Of a stretch of 63,871 bases of DNA, positions 36,241 to 44,501 are shown one piece after another (position 1 is the first letter of the stretch; the number at the start of each line of letters is the position of its first letter). This DNA comes from Bacteroidales bacterium (GTDB taxonomy: Bacteria; Bacteroidota; Bacteroidia; Bacteroidales; Muribaculaceae). The DNA lies in contig JAAVFL010000028.1 in assembly GCA_014800795.1 (NCBI GenBank), forward strand, positions 1 through 63,871, given 5' to 3'. Under the pieces are notes generated by a model. The model saw only the letters and a list, made by a program, of their open reading frames with translations. It was not told the DNA's origin and searched no databases. Position numbers and translations under genes: made by a program.

Positions 36241-36982
36241 TGATACCACACGCGGAGACTTTCGCCGCCATCATGTAATGGCGGCGTGTCTCCGGGGCAA
36301 GTTTTTCGATAGAGTAGCGGAGCATGGTGCGGGGCATACGGTGGGCATGCCTGTCGAGAAAAGCGGTCAGCTCCTCCTGAGAGCGTTTACCCGCTTCACG
36401 CAGCATCCATCCCGATGCCTTATGTATCAGCGGCTCTTTATCGTCAAGTAACATTTCCGCCAGTTCGGCAGTCAATGCCGTCCGGCGGTTTTTTATGTAT
36501 GTCCATGTGGCGACTATGCCTATGCGCCGTCGCCACATATCCTTGTCAGCGCATAATTGCCGCAACAGATCGTCGTTGCCGGTGGCCATACAGAATCTCC
36601 CTACGATCTGAGGAGCTGACAGGTCTACCAGGTCCCAGTTGTTTATGCGGCCGGTATGCGCCAGATAGAATTCTGCAATCTCTCGACGCCGGTCCGGATC
36701 TTTCGATTTGTCGAAACGTTTAACCAGAGCCAGCAGGGCCGCCATGCGGAATTCGTGAATCTCCTCGTCAAGCATAAGGGTGAACGTCTCCTCGGGCACA
36801 TCGGCATATAGCTGCGAGATGGCACGGTTCGCCGGCACTGTAAGGCCGATGAACCGGTCACCTTCACCATATTCTCCTTTGCCCGTCTTGAAAAACGACG
36901 ACAGTAACTTCACCTTTCCAGGCACAGCAGCCTCAGAAAGTTCTGAGCGCCAGCGAGCGGCAATCTCATGGGCAGTTGCCAT
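36227..36982 (-). CDS. DNA alkylation repair protein, AlkD-like
   Basis: 251 residues of HEAT-like helical repeats. FFKTGKGEYGEGDRFIGLTVP at the N-terminus, NNWDLVDLSAPQIVG and the helix WRRRIGIVATWTYIKN match the AlkD family, which removes N3- and N7-alkylated bases without base flipping. The stop lies 4 nt after the GH2 start region on the same strand only by proximity; there is no functional link evident. Confidence 0.92.
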   Translation of the reverse strand: MATAHEIAARWRSELSEAAVPGKVKLLSSFFKTGKGEYGEGDRFIGLTVPANRAISQLYADVPEETFTLMLDEEIHEFRMAALLALVKRFDKSKDPDRRREIAEFYLAHTGRINNWDLVDLSAPQIVGRFCMATGNDDLLRQLCADKDMWRRRIGIVATWTYIKNRRTALTAELAEMLLDDKEPLIHKASGWMLREAGKRSQEELTAFLDRHAHRMPRTMLRYSIEKLAPETRRHYMMAAKVSACGIIREE

Positions 36983-36985
36983 CGG

Positions 36986-38830
36986 TTATTTCTGTTTCTT
37001 GCGGGTAGCGTTTATTACCCCCTGATTGATGTCGCGGACCTTGTCGAGATCCATCTTCTCAACCTTGCGGTCGTATGTCACCAGACCGTTGATCTCATGC
37101 TCTACATCAGTAGTCTGGGTATAGATGCCCGTGCTGAGGCCGAAATATCTTATGAGCTGCTCAAGCTCGGTGAGCATCATCACATATGTGTCGCTCAACT
37201 GATCCTTGTTGATCATCATTTCATAGGCATCGTTGCGCACAGGCCACATATGTCCGCGCACGAACAGACCTTTGCCGCCGAATTCGCCGAGCGATGCCGC
37301 GCGGGTTTTCTCCGGACGGGGAACCGCGTTGGGCTCTATCCGTCCGTAGTGATGGAGGTCGATGAAGTCGCCGTTGCCCGGATCGCCGGGTGCCGGACGG
37401 TAGCCCGGAGCATAATTGAAGCCCGACAGACCGTTCACAAGGCGCGACGGATCGTAATTCTTCACATCCTCGGTTATCTCCGCAACGTCGAAAGCGCCCC
37501 AGTTCTCGTTGAACGGAACCCACATCACGATGGATGGGGAGTTGCGATGCTGGTCTATCATGGTTTTCATCTCCTCGCGGAACTGACGGCGCACGGCAAC
37601 CGAATCCTCTCCGTCCGGAAGCCAGAGGTTCGGCATATCCTGCCATACCATAAGCCCGATGCTGTCGCAATAGTGATACCACCGCTGAGGTTCTACCTTT
37701 ATATGTTTGCGGATCACGTTGAATCCGGCGCGCTTGGCAAGTTCGATATCATATTTCAGAGCCTCGTCGGTAGGGGCGGTGAAAGCGCCGTCGGGCCAGT
37801 AGCCCTGGTCGAGCAGACCGATGTTGAATAGGAATTCGCCGTTGAGCAGCGGGCGCATCGTTCCGTCGACCTCTCCGAGCTCAACGGAGCGCATGCCGAA
37901 GTATGATTTCACCTCGTCGACAACCTTACCTTTCTTGTCTTTAAGCTGTACGGTCAGATTATACAGGTAAGGATCGTCGGGGCTCCATAGGCGTGCGTCC
38001 GGTATGGGCAGGTAGAATGTCGCGTCCGAATTCCCCTCTTTGCTTGCCACCTGCTTCGTTCCGTCAGTAGCGATGGCTGCCACCTTAAGTTGCGGATCGC
38101 CGCTGTAAGCTGTCACTTCGAGGCGGTTGTTCTTTACATCGGGCTGAAGCCTGATTTCCGAGATATGATTTTTACCTACCGGTTCGAGCCATACGGTCTG
38201 CCAGATTCCGGAAGTAAACACATAGTCGCCGTGGGGGCCGTTCTTTCCGCAGGCTGCTTTTCCGTCGTTGGGGTCATATGCGCCCACAATAAGCACATTT
38301 TCCCCCGGTTTCAGAAAATCGGTTATATCCATGCTGAAAGCATCGTAACCTCCGGTATGCGCCCCTGCCTTTTTACCGTTTACAAATACCGATGCGACGC
38401 GGTCTACAGCCCCGAAATTAAGCATCACACGGTCACCCTTCCAATCACCCGGAACAGTGAACGTTCGCCGATACCATAAGTTCGTATCGTCCTTGCGGGC
38501 TATACCCGACAGCTCCGATTCGGGTGGGAACGGCACGCGTATAGTTTCCGCATTCTTCTTGAACGCCGGCGGTGTGGCGGCATCAACTGGTGAAGGAAGT
38601 TCCTTGCCGCCCATATATTCCCAGTTGCCGTTGAGATTGAGCCAGCGCTCTCTTGCAAGTTGTGGACGCGGATATTCCGGCAGCGGAATCTCTGCCGCCA
38701 TAGCTTCTGCCGTCCAGGGGGTGGGGAGTGTGAACTCTTCAACGGAAGTAAAGGAAGCTGCTGTTGCCGTGCTGCTCAACGCCATGGTTGCACACGCCAG
38801 AAGCGTGCCGATTGATCTGTGTCGCATCAT
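36986..38830 (-). CDS. GH2 family glycoside hydrolase
   Basis: About 614 residues from ATG 38830, with a signal peptide (MMRHRSIGTLLACATMALSS). Sugar-binding jelly-roll (WLNLNGNWEY, NLWYRRTFTVPGDWKG), an immunoglobulin-like domain, then a barrel with NVIRKHIKVEPQRWYHYCDSI, the acid/base Glu in WVPFNENWG and the likely nucleophile Glu in ASLGEFGG. Beta-galactosidase, beta-glucuronidase or beta-mannosidase activity is possible. The frame continues upstream to 38869, but the promoter places transcription start after that point, which favours 38830. Confidence 0.88.
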   Translation of the reverse strand: MMRHRSIGTLLACATMALSSTATAASFTSVEEFTLPTPWTAEAMAAEIPLPEYPRPQLARERWLNLNGNWEYMGGKELPSPVDAATPPAFKKNAETIRVPFPPESELSGIARKDDTNLWYRRTFTVPGDWKGDRVMLNFGAVDRVASVFVNGKKAGAHTGGYDAFSMDITDFLKPGENVLIVGAYDPNDGKAACGKNGPHGDYVFTSGIWQTVWLEPVGKNHISEIRLQPDVKNNRLEVTAYSGDPQLKVAAIATDGTKQVASKEGNSDATFYLPIPDARLWSPDDPYLYNLTVQLKDKKGKVVDEVKSYFGMRSVELGEVDGTMRPLLNGEFLFNIGLLDQGYWPDGAFTAPTDEALKYDIELAKRAGFNVIRKHIKVEPQRWYHYCDSIGLMVWQDMPNLWLPDGEDSVAVRRQFREEMKTMIDQHRNSPSIVMWVPFNENWGAFDVAEITEDVKNYDPSRLVNGLSGFNYAPGYRPAPGDPGNGDFIDLHHYGRIEPNAVPRPEKTRAASLGEFGGKGLFVRGHMWPVRNDAYEMMINKDQLSDTYVMMLTELEQLIRYFGLSTGIYTQTTDVEHEINGLVTYDRKVEKMDLDKVRDINQGVINATRKKQK

Positions 38831-38870
38831 GATATCGTTCGGTATACTTGTTTTAGTTAATTTTTCCAAA

Positions 38871-38878
38871 CAAAGTTA
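38871..38878 (-). promoter_or_regulatory. GH2 promoter -7 box
   Basis: Minus-strand TAACTTTG; start near 38864 and a leader of about 35 nt. Helps choose the GH2 start codon. Confidence 0.6.
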
Positions 38879-38989
38879 CACATTTTTTTGCATAGTTCCT
38901 AATGCCCGAGCGTAACTCTCTCGCCGCAAATCACCTATTCCCCCTCCTCTCCTGACAGTAAATAATTCCTAAATGCGCCACGTTAATGG

Positions 38990-39424
38990 TCCGGTAATCT
39001 TAACTTTTTCAGTACGGTCAATCTTGTATTGACCTGTTGTCTTGTCGTAGACAAGATCATTGTGGCAGAAAGCATGTCTCAATTGACTGAGGACATAGAA
39101 ACCGGAGTTATAAAGGGGCACATACAGAGTATTTCAGACTGCTCTTGTTGCGTAGCATCGGGGGCGAACTCGTTACTTCGACGTTTGAAAGTTACTCTGC
39201 GTAAAGTATTACACATAATATTGATTTATTGCCGCCGTCATCCCCTCGTTGGCGTTTTGTTGTTGCACGAAAAAAGCGTAGGAATCTGTATCTGTTGCCG
39301 TCCTACTGCTTGAGGCTTCTCGCATTGCCCATCGATAGTTGGACGGCAACTGCAGAAGCCCACGCCAGTATATGCAATCGGTGCGTCTGGCGCTATTTCT
39401 CCCGAAATAGCATGTCGGACGCAA
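38990..39424 (-). pseudogene. decayed secreted-protein remnant
   Basis: Minus-strand pieces in different frames look protein-like but are broken by stops: RGLLQLPSNYRWAMREASSS with SYAFFVQQQNANEG, then YFTQSNFQTSK, VRPRCYATRAV, and a last piece with HNDLVYDKTTGQYKIDRT and KVKITGPLTWRI. The first part recalls the C-type-lectin-like modules of surface proteins. This is a tentative reading of a dead gene. Confidence 0.3.
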
Positions 39425-39547
39425 GATAATTACATACCCACGGGCATCTACCGTTGCTCAATCCCTGACTATCGATTAAAAAGTTTGCGAGACATTTCAA
39501 GCAGTCAAGAATCAGCGCGGATAAACGCTTTCTATGTATTTTATTGC

Positions 39548-39669
39548 GGTCGCTCAGATGAGCGACCTTGATACATCCCGCTCCACTCTACCCCAGACCG
39601 GGGATAGTTCGGTTAAGGAACCCTACCCTACTGGCGTGGTCTGCGATGCGGTCTGCGACAGCAAAGTTA
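39548..39669 (-). ncRNA. candidate small RNA
   Basis: Minus-strand TAACTTTGC (39661-39669, with TTG 20 nt upstream) would start a transcript near 39655. It would contain the hairpin CCCCGGTCTGGGG and could end at the perfect hairpin GGTCGCTC-ATCT-GAGCGACC (39548-39567). No reading frame is present. Only promoter plus hairpins support it, and a U-tract is missing. Confidence 0.3.
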
Positions 39670-39835
39670 GATAATCTTTTTTATTCGGGCAATAACGGAA
39701 TCAAGATTGTTTTATTTTTCAGTCAATCCGTGATGGTAGGCTATTCTTCATCTTCCAATCCTTCATAAACGGAATGTTTTCTTTAGCGGCTATTGAAGAG
39801 TTCACTAACGCTTTCTTATCACAAAAAACAACAAA

Positions 39836-39916
39836 ATGAAACCAGTAATTCAAAAACTTTGGATGGTCATAGCGCTGCTATGCACATCCATCCCGATAGC
39901 ACGACAAAAAAGGTAA
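39836..39916 (+). pseudogene. orphan signal peptide, remnant of a surface protein
   Basis: An intact ATG and export signal, MKPVIQKLWMVIALLCTSIP, is followed after six codons by a stop. It resembles the N-terminus of BspA-like leucine-rich-repeat surface proteins of gut Bacteroidales. The rest of the gene seems deleted. The remaining parts of 38879-40078 show no intact gene. Confidence 0.5.
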
Positions 39917-39970
39917 TGCAATAACGGCAAGCCACCGCTAAGAATAATCTGTTCGAAAACCCCGGAATTC

Positions 39971-40010
39971 AAACCGCAAAGTTGTACATCGGATTCAACT
40001 TTTGCGGTTT
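39971..40010. terminator. hairpin before GH97 gene
   Basis: AAACCGCAAAGTTG pairs with CAACTTTTGCGGTTT with one bulge; short T-rich tail. Likely the surviving terminator of the deleted gene upstream. Confidence 0.55.
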
Positions 40011-40037
40011 GTCTATGGGTGTTATCTGAAAAAGCGT

Positions 40038-40045
40038 TAACTTTG
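40038..40045 (+). promoter_or_regulatory. GH97 promoter -7 box
   Basis: TAACTTTG about 34 nt before the GH97 ATG. It lies in the dyad GTTAACTTTGTAGCGAAGTTAAC, which could bind a regulator. Confidence 0.5.
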
Positions 40046-40078
40046 TAGCGAAGTTAACCTTAACATTACGTTACCTAT

Positions 40079-42082
40079 ATGAAATTTACTCAGTATCTGA
40101 TTTTTGCGATTTCCGCTGCCACTGCTTTGTGTGCATCGGCTGCAAAAAACTATCAACTCACATCGCCGTCGGGCAATATCGCCGCCGACATCGAGTGCGC
40201 TTCCTCCATCACATACTCCGTGGCCTACGATGGAAAGGAAGTGCTGTCGAAATCGCCGCTGTCAATGACTCTTTCCGACGGAACCGTATGGGGAAAGGAT
40301 CCTCGCGTTGCGAAAGCTTCACGAACATCGGTGAACACAACCATCGCATCGCCGTTCGCACCATCGGCTCAGATGAAAGATAATTACAACGGGCTTACCC
40401 TTAAGATGAAAGGCGACTGGAGCCTCGAATTCCGCGCTTACGACGACGGTGTGGCCTACCGCTTTGTCAGCGATCGCAAAAAGCCTTTCGAGGTTGTCGA
40501 TGAGCAGGCGGAATTTATCTTCCCCGGTAACTACACTGCCACCGTACCCTATGTGCGCCGTGGAACCGACGAGGATATGACATCCCAGTTCTTCAACTCA
40601 TTTGAAAGCTCATATACCACAGCTCCTCTGGCCGAGCTTAATCCCCGTCGCCTCTCTTTCCTGCCTCTGGCGGTGAATGCCGGAGAGAACGTACGCGCCG
40701 TTATCACCGAAACCGACCTACGCGCTTATCCGGGCATGTACCTTTACAATCCCGACGGATCCACATCGCTCAAATCGAAATTCGCGCCCTATCCTACAGC
40801 TGTAACCGACGGCGCATACAACAATATTCAGGGCGTTGTGACCGAGCGCGCCGACTATATCGCTAAAATCGACGGTCCCCGCACATTCCCCTGGCGTGTG
40901 ATCGTTCTTGGCTCTGACAAAGCGCTTGCAGAAACAAATCTCAGCTATCTGCTTGCCGAACCGTCGCGCATTGCCGATACTTCATGGATCAAACCCGGAA
41001 AAGTGGCATGGGACTGGTGGAACGCATGGAACATCAAAGGTGTTGATTTCGAAGCTGGCATAAATACTCCTACCTACAAATACTACATCGATTTCGCATC
41101 TGCCAACGGCATCGAGTATGTGATTCTCGACGATGGATGGGCAGTAGGCAAAGGTGAGGATCTCATGAAGATCAATCCGGCAATCGACCTCGCGGAGATT
41201 ATCGAGTATGGAAAATCGAAGAATGTCGATATCATACTCTGGGCCGGATTCCGTGCTTTCGAGCGCGATATGGAAGAGGTTTGCCGCCATTATTCGCAGA
41301 TGGGTGTAAAGGGTTTCAAAGTCGATTTCCTCGACCGCGACGACCAGCTCATGACAGACTTCTGCCATAAAGCAGCCGAGACTGCCGCACGCTATAATCT
41401 GGTGCTTGATATCCACGGTGCATACAAACCCGCGGGCATCAACCGCACATGGCCCAACGTGCTCAACGTTGAGGGTGTGCTCGGTCTGGAGAACGCGAAA
41501 TGGTCCGATCTCGACGCGTTTGACATCATCACATACGATACTCAGCTCCCGTTCATACGCCAGGTTGCCGGCCCGATGGACTATACTCAGGGTGCCATGA
41601 CAAACGGTGCCCGCAACAATTTCCACCCTCTATACTATCAGCCTATGAGCCCCGGCACACGTGCGCATCAGATGGGACTTTACATGATACTCTATTCACC
41701 TCTCAACATGCTGTGCGATGCTCCTACAAACTATGAGCGTGAGCAGGAATGCACCGATTTCATTGCGGCAGTTCCGACCGTATGGGACGAGACCATCATG
41801 CTCGACGGTAAAATGGGTGAGTATGTGGTGATCGCCCGCCGCAACGGCGACAATTGGTTTATCGGAGGTGTGAACAACTGGACACCCCGCGATATTACCA
41901 TCGACCTCGCGCAGCTCAACATTCCGGCCGATGCCGACGTCGTTCTCTTCACCGATGGAAAGAACGCTCACCGCAACGGTAACGACTACAAACGTCAGAC
42001 CATGAAAGGAAGCGATCTGAAAAACGGACTGAAACTGCATATGGCTCCCGGCGGTGGCTTTGCTGCCGCCGTCACACGCTGA
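40079..42082 (+). CDS. GH97 family alpha-glycosidase
   Basis: 667 residues with a signal peptide (MKFTQYLIFAISAATALCASA), so periplasmic. GH97 order is clear: N-terminal beta-super-sandwich (YQLTSPSGNIAADIE, YDDGVAYRFVSD), the barrel with PGKVAWDWWNAWNIKGVDF, YVILDDGWA and GVKGFKVDFLDRDDQ, then LDIHGAYKPAGINRTWPN, and a C-terminal beta domain. The Asp-rich DFLDRDDQ stretch lies where retaining GH97 members place their nucleophile, so alpha-galactosidase or another retaining activity is more likely than SusB-type inversion; this is inference. No SusC/SusD pair is nearby. Confidence 0.9.
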   Translation: MKFTQYLIFAISAATALCASAAKNYQLTSPSGNIAADIECASSITYSVAYDGKEVLSKSPLSMTLSDGTVWGKDPRVAKASRTSVNTTIASPFAPSAQMKDNYNGLTLKMKGDWSLEFRAYDDGVAYRFVSDRKKPFEVVDEQAEFIFPGNYTATVPYVRRGTDEDMTSQFFNSFESSYTTAPLAELNPRRLSFLPLAVNAGENVRAVITETDLRAYPGMYLYNPDGSTSLKSKFAPYPTAVTDGAYNNIQGVVTERADYIAKIDGPRTFPWRVIVLGSDKALAETNLSYLLAEPSRIADTSWIKPGKVAWDWWNAWNIKGVDFEAGINTPTYKYYIDFASANGIEYVILDDGWAVGKGEDLMKINPAIDLAEIIEYGKSKNVDIILWAGFRAFERDMEEVCRHYSQMGVKGFKVDFLDRDDQLMTDFCHKAAETAARYNLVLDIHGAYKPAGINRTWPNVLNVEGVLGLENAKWSDLDAFDIITYDTQLPFIRQVAGPMDYTQGAMTNGARNNFHPLYYQPMSPGTRAHQMGLYMILYSPLNMLCDAPTNYEREQECTDFIAAVPTVWDETIMLDGKMGEYVVIARRNGDNWFIGGVNNWTPRDITIDLAQLNIPADADVVLFTDGKNAHRNGNDYKRQTMKGSDLKNGLKLHMAPGGGFAAAVTR

Positions 42083-42097
42083 TATTAACGTTTCCCT

Positions 42098-42150
42098 CCA
42101 TAGCAAAAGGTCCGCATGCCCCGTTTCGGCATGCGGACCTTTTGCTATGG
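42098..42150. terminator. GH97 terminator
   Basis: A 23-bp perfect stem (CCATAGCAAAAGGTCCGCAT with GCC, and its complement) around loop CCGTTT. It starts 16 nt after the stop codon. A-rich flanks would allow only a short U-tract. Confidence 0.8.
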
Positions 42151-42223
42151 AAAATGCTAACCTGAATAACCCGCGGATTATATAAAGTTCATTTTGCGGT
42201 GGCACTTGTTTTTATTTCGCGAT

Positions 42224-42440
42224 AAGTAAGTCGTGAAAATTATTTTATACTTTCAGAGAGTGTATTTTTGAGCGACTTTCGCTCGAAGATGAATGAGTGT
42301 AGATGTCTACACGTTATCGCCTGCGCTTTTGAGCTTGTCGAAAAAGACTGAAGATGAGAGTGAAAAGCGCCAAAAAAATGCCGCTGAAAGTGTAAAATAT
42401 CTATTTTGAACATATATGTAATAATTTTCATGACTTACTT
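42224..42440. repeat. palindromic repeat, long form (copy C)
   Basis: About 217 bp, nearly the same as copy B: AAGTAAGTCGTGAAAATTAT end, ACTTTCAG/CTGAAAGT inner arms, GAGCGACTTTCGCTC and GTGTAGATGTCTACAC hairpins. Differs by a few substitutions and a 5-nt length change near 42365. It lies in the intergenic region before the SGNH gene. Confidence 0.85.
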
Positions 42441-42455
42441 ATCGGTGAAAAATAT

Positions 42456-42463
42456 TATCTTTG
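42456..42463 (+). promoter_or_regulatory. SGNH hydrolase promoter -7 box
   Basis: TATCTTTGC begins 16 nt after the end of repeat copy C, so the -33 region of this promoter is supplied by the repeat end. The leader would then include the short repeat copy D. Confidence 0.5.
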
Positions 42464-42513
42464 CAGACGTATAGCCGGCCACGATCCGGTAACGGAAAGA
42501 ACATTCACTGTAT

Positions 42514-42564
42514 GTAAGTCGTGGAAATGATTTTATATTATCCGTAATAATTTTCAGGACTTAT
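42514..42564. repeat. palindromic repeat, short form (copy D)
   Basis: GTAAGTCGTGGAAATGATTT ... TAATAATTTTCAGGACTTAT, with the centre TATATTATCCGT. It is the reverse complement of copy A with a few mismatches. It ends 26 nt before the SGNH start codon. Confidence 0.75.
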
Positions 42565-42589
42565 CTATCACTTAAATCTCATATCAATT

Positions 42590-43288
42590 ATGTTCAGGAA
42601 AGTTTTATTTGCCGCAGCAGTGACCCTGTCTCTCACCTCGGCTTTCAACGCATCGGCTCAACGCAACGACTGGGCTAATTTCGCCCGTTTCGAGCAGGAA
42701 AATAAAGAACTCCTTTCGAAGCCGCAGACCGGGCGTCTCGTGGTATTCCTCGGCAATTCCATCACGGAGGGCTGGGCCGGTCAACGCCCCGAATTTTTTG
42801 AAACCAACGGATTCGCCGGACGTGGCATCAGCGGTCAGACCACATACCAGTTCCTTTCGCGTTTCCGCGACGACGTTATAAATCTGCATCCGAAGCTGCT
42901 CGTACTCAACGCCGCTACCAACGATATCGCCGAGAATACACATCCCTACAGCGAGGACCGAACTTTTGGAAACATCGTGTCGATGGTGGAGCTTGCCAAA
43001 GCCAACGGCATAAAGGTTATACTTACCTCCACGCTTCCCGCAGCAGGCTTCGGATGGAATCCATCCATCAAAGACGCCCCCGAGAAAATTAATTCGCTCA
43101 ATGCACGTATCAAAGCATACGCCGCTAAAAACAAGATTCCCTATGTTGACTATCACAGCTCGCTGCTCGGTGCGGACGGACGCTCACTTGACTCGAAATA
43201 CTCGAACGACGGAGTTCACCCCACTGCGGCCGGCTACGAGGTGATGGAAGCCCTCATTCTCCCCGCTGTCAGAAAAATTGTTAAGTAA
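42590..43288 (+). CDS. secreted SGNH/GDSL hydrolase
   Basis: 232 residues, signal peptide MFRKVLFAAAVTLSLTSAFNASA. Block I is VVFLGNSITEG (nucleophile Ser), block II GRGISGQTT, block III NAATNDIAEN, block V DGVHPTAAGY (Asp/His). Such proteins remove acyl groups from sugars or act as lysophospholipases; near several glycosidase genes, a carbohydrate esterase role is the best guess. Confidence 0.9.
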   Translation: MFRKVLFAAAVTLSLTSAFNASAQRNDWANFARFEQENKELLSKPQTGRLVVFLGNSITEGWAGQRPEFFETNGFAGRGISGQTTYQFLSRFRDDVINLHPKLLVLNAATNDIAENTHPYSEDRTFGNIVSMVELAKANGIKVILTSTLPAAGFGWNPSIKDAPEKINSLNARIKAYAAKNKIPYVDYHSSLLGADGRSLDSKYSNDGVHPTAAGYEVMEALILPAVRKIVK

Positions 43289-43389
43289 CATAGTCGTCTC
43301 ATCGTTCGGGTGAATACCTTTGCCACCTGTTTTGCCGCGTCAGCCCTGAAGAGACTGCTTACCCTATTGAACGGTCTGAAAAAATTTTG

Positions 43390-43456
43390 TATTTTTGCAT
43401 CCGGAAACCGGCCTGTCTGTTGCACGACAACCCGTTTCCGGATGTTTTATTTTCAC
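43390..43456 (+). promoter_or_regulatory. asd leader: -7 box followed by hairpin and U-tract
   Basis: TATTTTTG (43390-43397) is a -7 box. Immediately after it CATCCGGAAAC pairs with GTTTCCGGATG (43398-43444) around a 25-nt loop and is followed by TTTTATTTT. The hairpin may be the terminator of the SGNH gene with the asd promoter built in, or an attenuator in the asd leader. Confidence 0.55.
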
Positions 43457-43481
43457 CATATCTCAGACTTTTTACTCAAAA

Positions 43482-44489
43482 ATGAATATAGCCATCGTGG
43501 GCGCCAGCGGCGCCGTAGGTCAGGAATTGCTTAAAGTTCTCGCACAGACCGATTTCCCCGTCACCACACTCCGACTGTTCGGCTCATCGCGCAGCGCCGG
43601 ATCGGTTTATGATTTCAAGGGACAGAAAATTACAGTAGAGGAACTGACCGACGATTCCGACTTCTCGGGGGTAGATATAGCCTTTACATCAGCCGGAGCT
43701 TCCACCTCGAAGCGTTATGCCGAACTTATCACACGCCACGGTGCGGTGATGATCGACAATTCGAGCGCCTTCCGCATGGATGCCGATGTACCTCTGGTGG
43801 TGCCTGAAGTCAACGGAGCCGATGCTCTCGATGCTCCACGCCGTATAATCGGTAATCCTAACTGTACTACTATACAGATGGTAGTGGCGCTGAAGCCTAT
43901 CCACGATCTTTCGCCTATACGTCGCGTTCATGTGGCTACATATCAGGCTGCAAGCGGGGCGGGAGCCTCGGCTATGCAGGAGCTTGTTGAGCAGTATGCG
44001 CAGATCGGCAGAGGTGAGAAGCCTAAGGTAGAGAAATTCTCGGCTCAGCTGGCATACAATGTGATACCTCACATCGACGTGTTCACCGACAACGGATACA
44101 CAAAGGAGGAAATGAAGATGTTCAACGAAACCCGCAAGATCATGCATGCACCCGATATAGCCGTAAGCGCCATGTGTGTGCGTGTGCCGGTTCTCAGAGC
44201 CCATTCCGAAGCTATTTGGGTGGAGACGGAAACCCCTGTATCTCCCGAAGAGGCACGACATGCGCTGGAGAATGCTCCGGGTGTGGTGGTAATCGACGAA
44301 CCTGCCGACAAGGTTTATCCGATGCCGCTCGACATCGCCGGCAACGATCCGGTATATGTAGGCCGAATCCGTAAGGATATTGCCAATCCCAACGGACTTA
44401 CTTTCTGGGTGGTGGGCGATCAGATCCGTAAGGGTGCTGCCCTCAATGCCGTTCAGATCGCGTGGTATCTCCTCAAGCATAAAAAATAA
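43482..44489 (+). CDS. asd: aspartate-semialdehyde dehydrogenase
   Basis: Makes aspartate semialdehyde for lysine/diaminopimelate, threonine and methionine synthesis. 335 residues from ATG 43482 ([24 protein letters not shown]-binding). The catalytic cysteine is in [10 protein letters not shown], with [13 protein letters not shown] and a late [17 protein letters not shown] longer upstream frame crosses the promoter hairpin and is rejected. Confidence 0.96.
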   Translation: MNIAIVGASGAVGQELLKVLAQTDFPVTTLRLFGSSRSAGSVYDFKGQKITVEELTDDSDFSGVDIAFTSAGASTSKRYAELITRHGAVMIDNSSAFRMDADVPLVVPEVNGADALDAPRRIIGNPNCTTIQMVVALKPIHDLSPIRRVHVATYQAASGAGASAMQELVEQYAQIGRGEKPKVEKFSAQLAYNVIPHIDVFTDNGYTKEEMKMFNETRKIMHAPDIAVSAMCVRVPVLRAHSEAIWVETETPVSPEEARHALENAPGVVVIDEPADKVYPMPLDIAGNDPVYVGRIRKDIANPNGLTFWVVGDQIRKGAALNAVQIAWYLLKHKK

Positions 44490-44501
44490 AGACTCCTGCC
44501 T

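Noticed and set aside
39029-39313. 94-residue plus-strand frame (MTCCLVVDKIIVAE...)
   Set aside because: Cys/Ile-rich antisense of the decayed minus-strand fragments; no promoter and no homology recognised.
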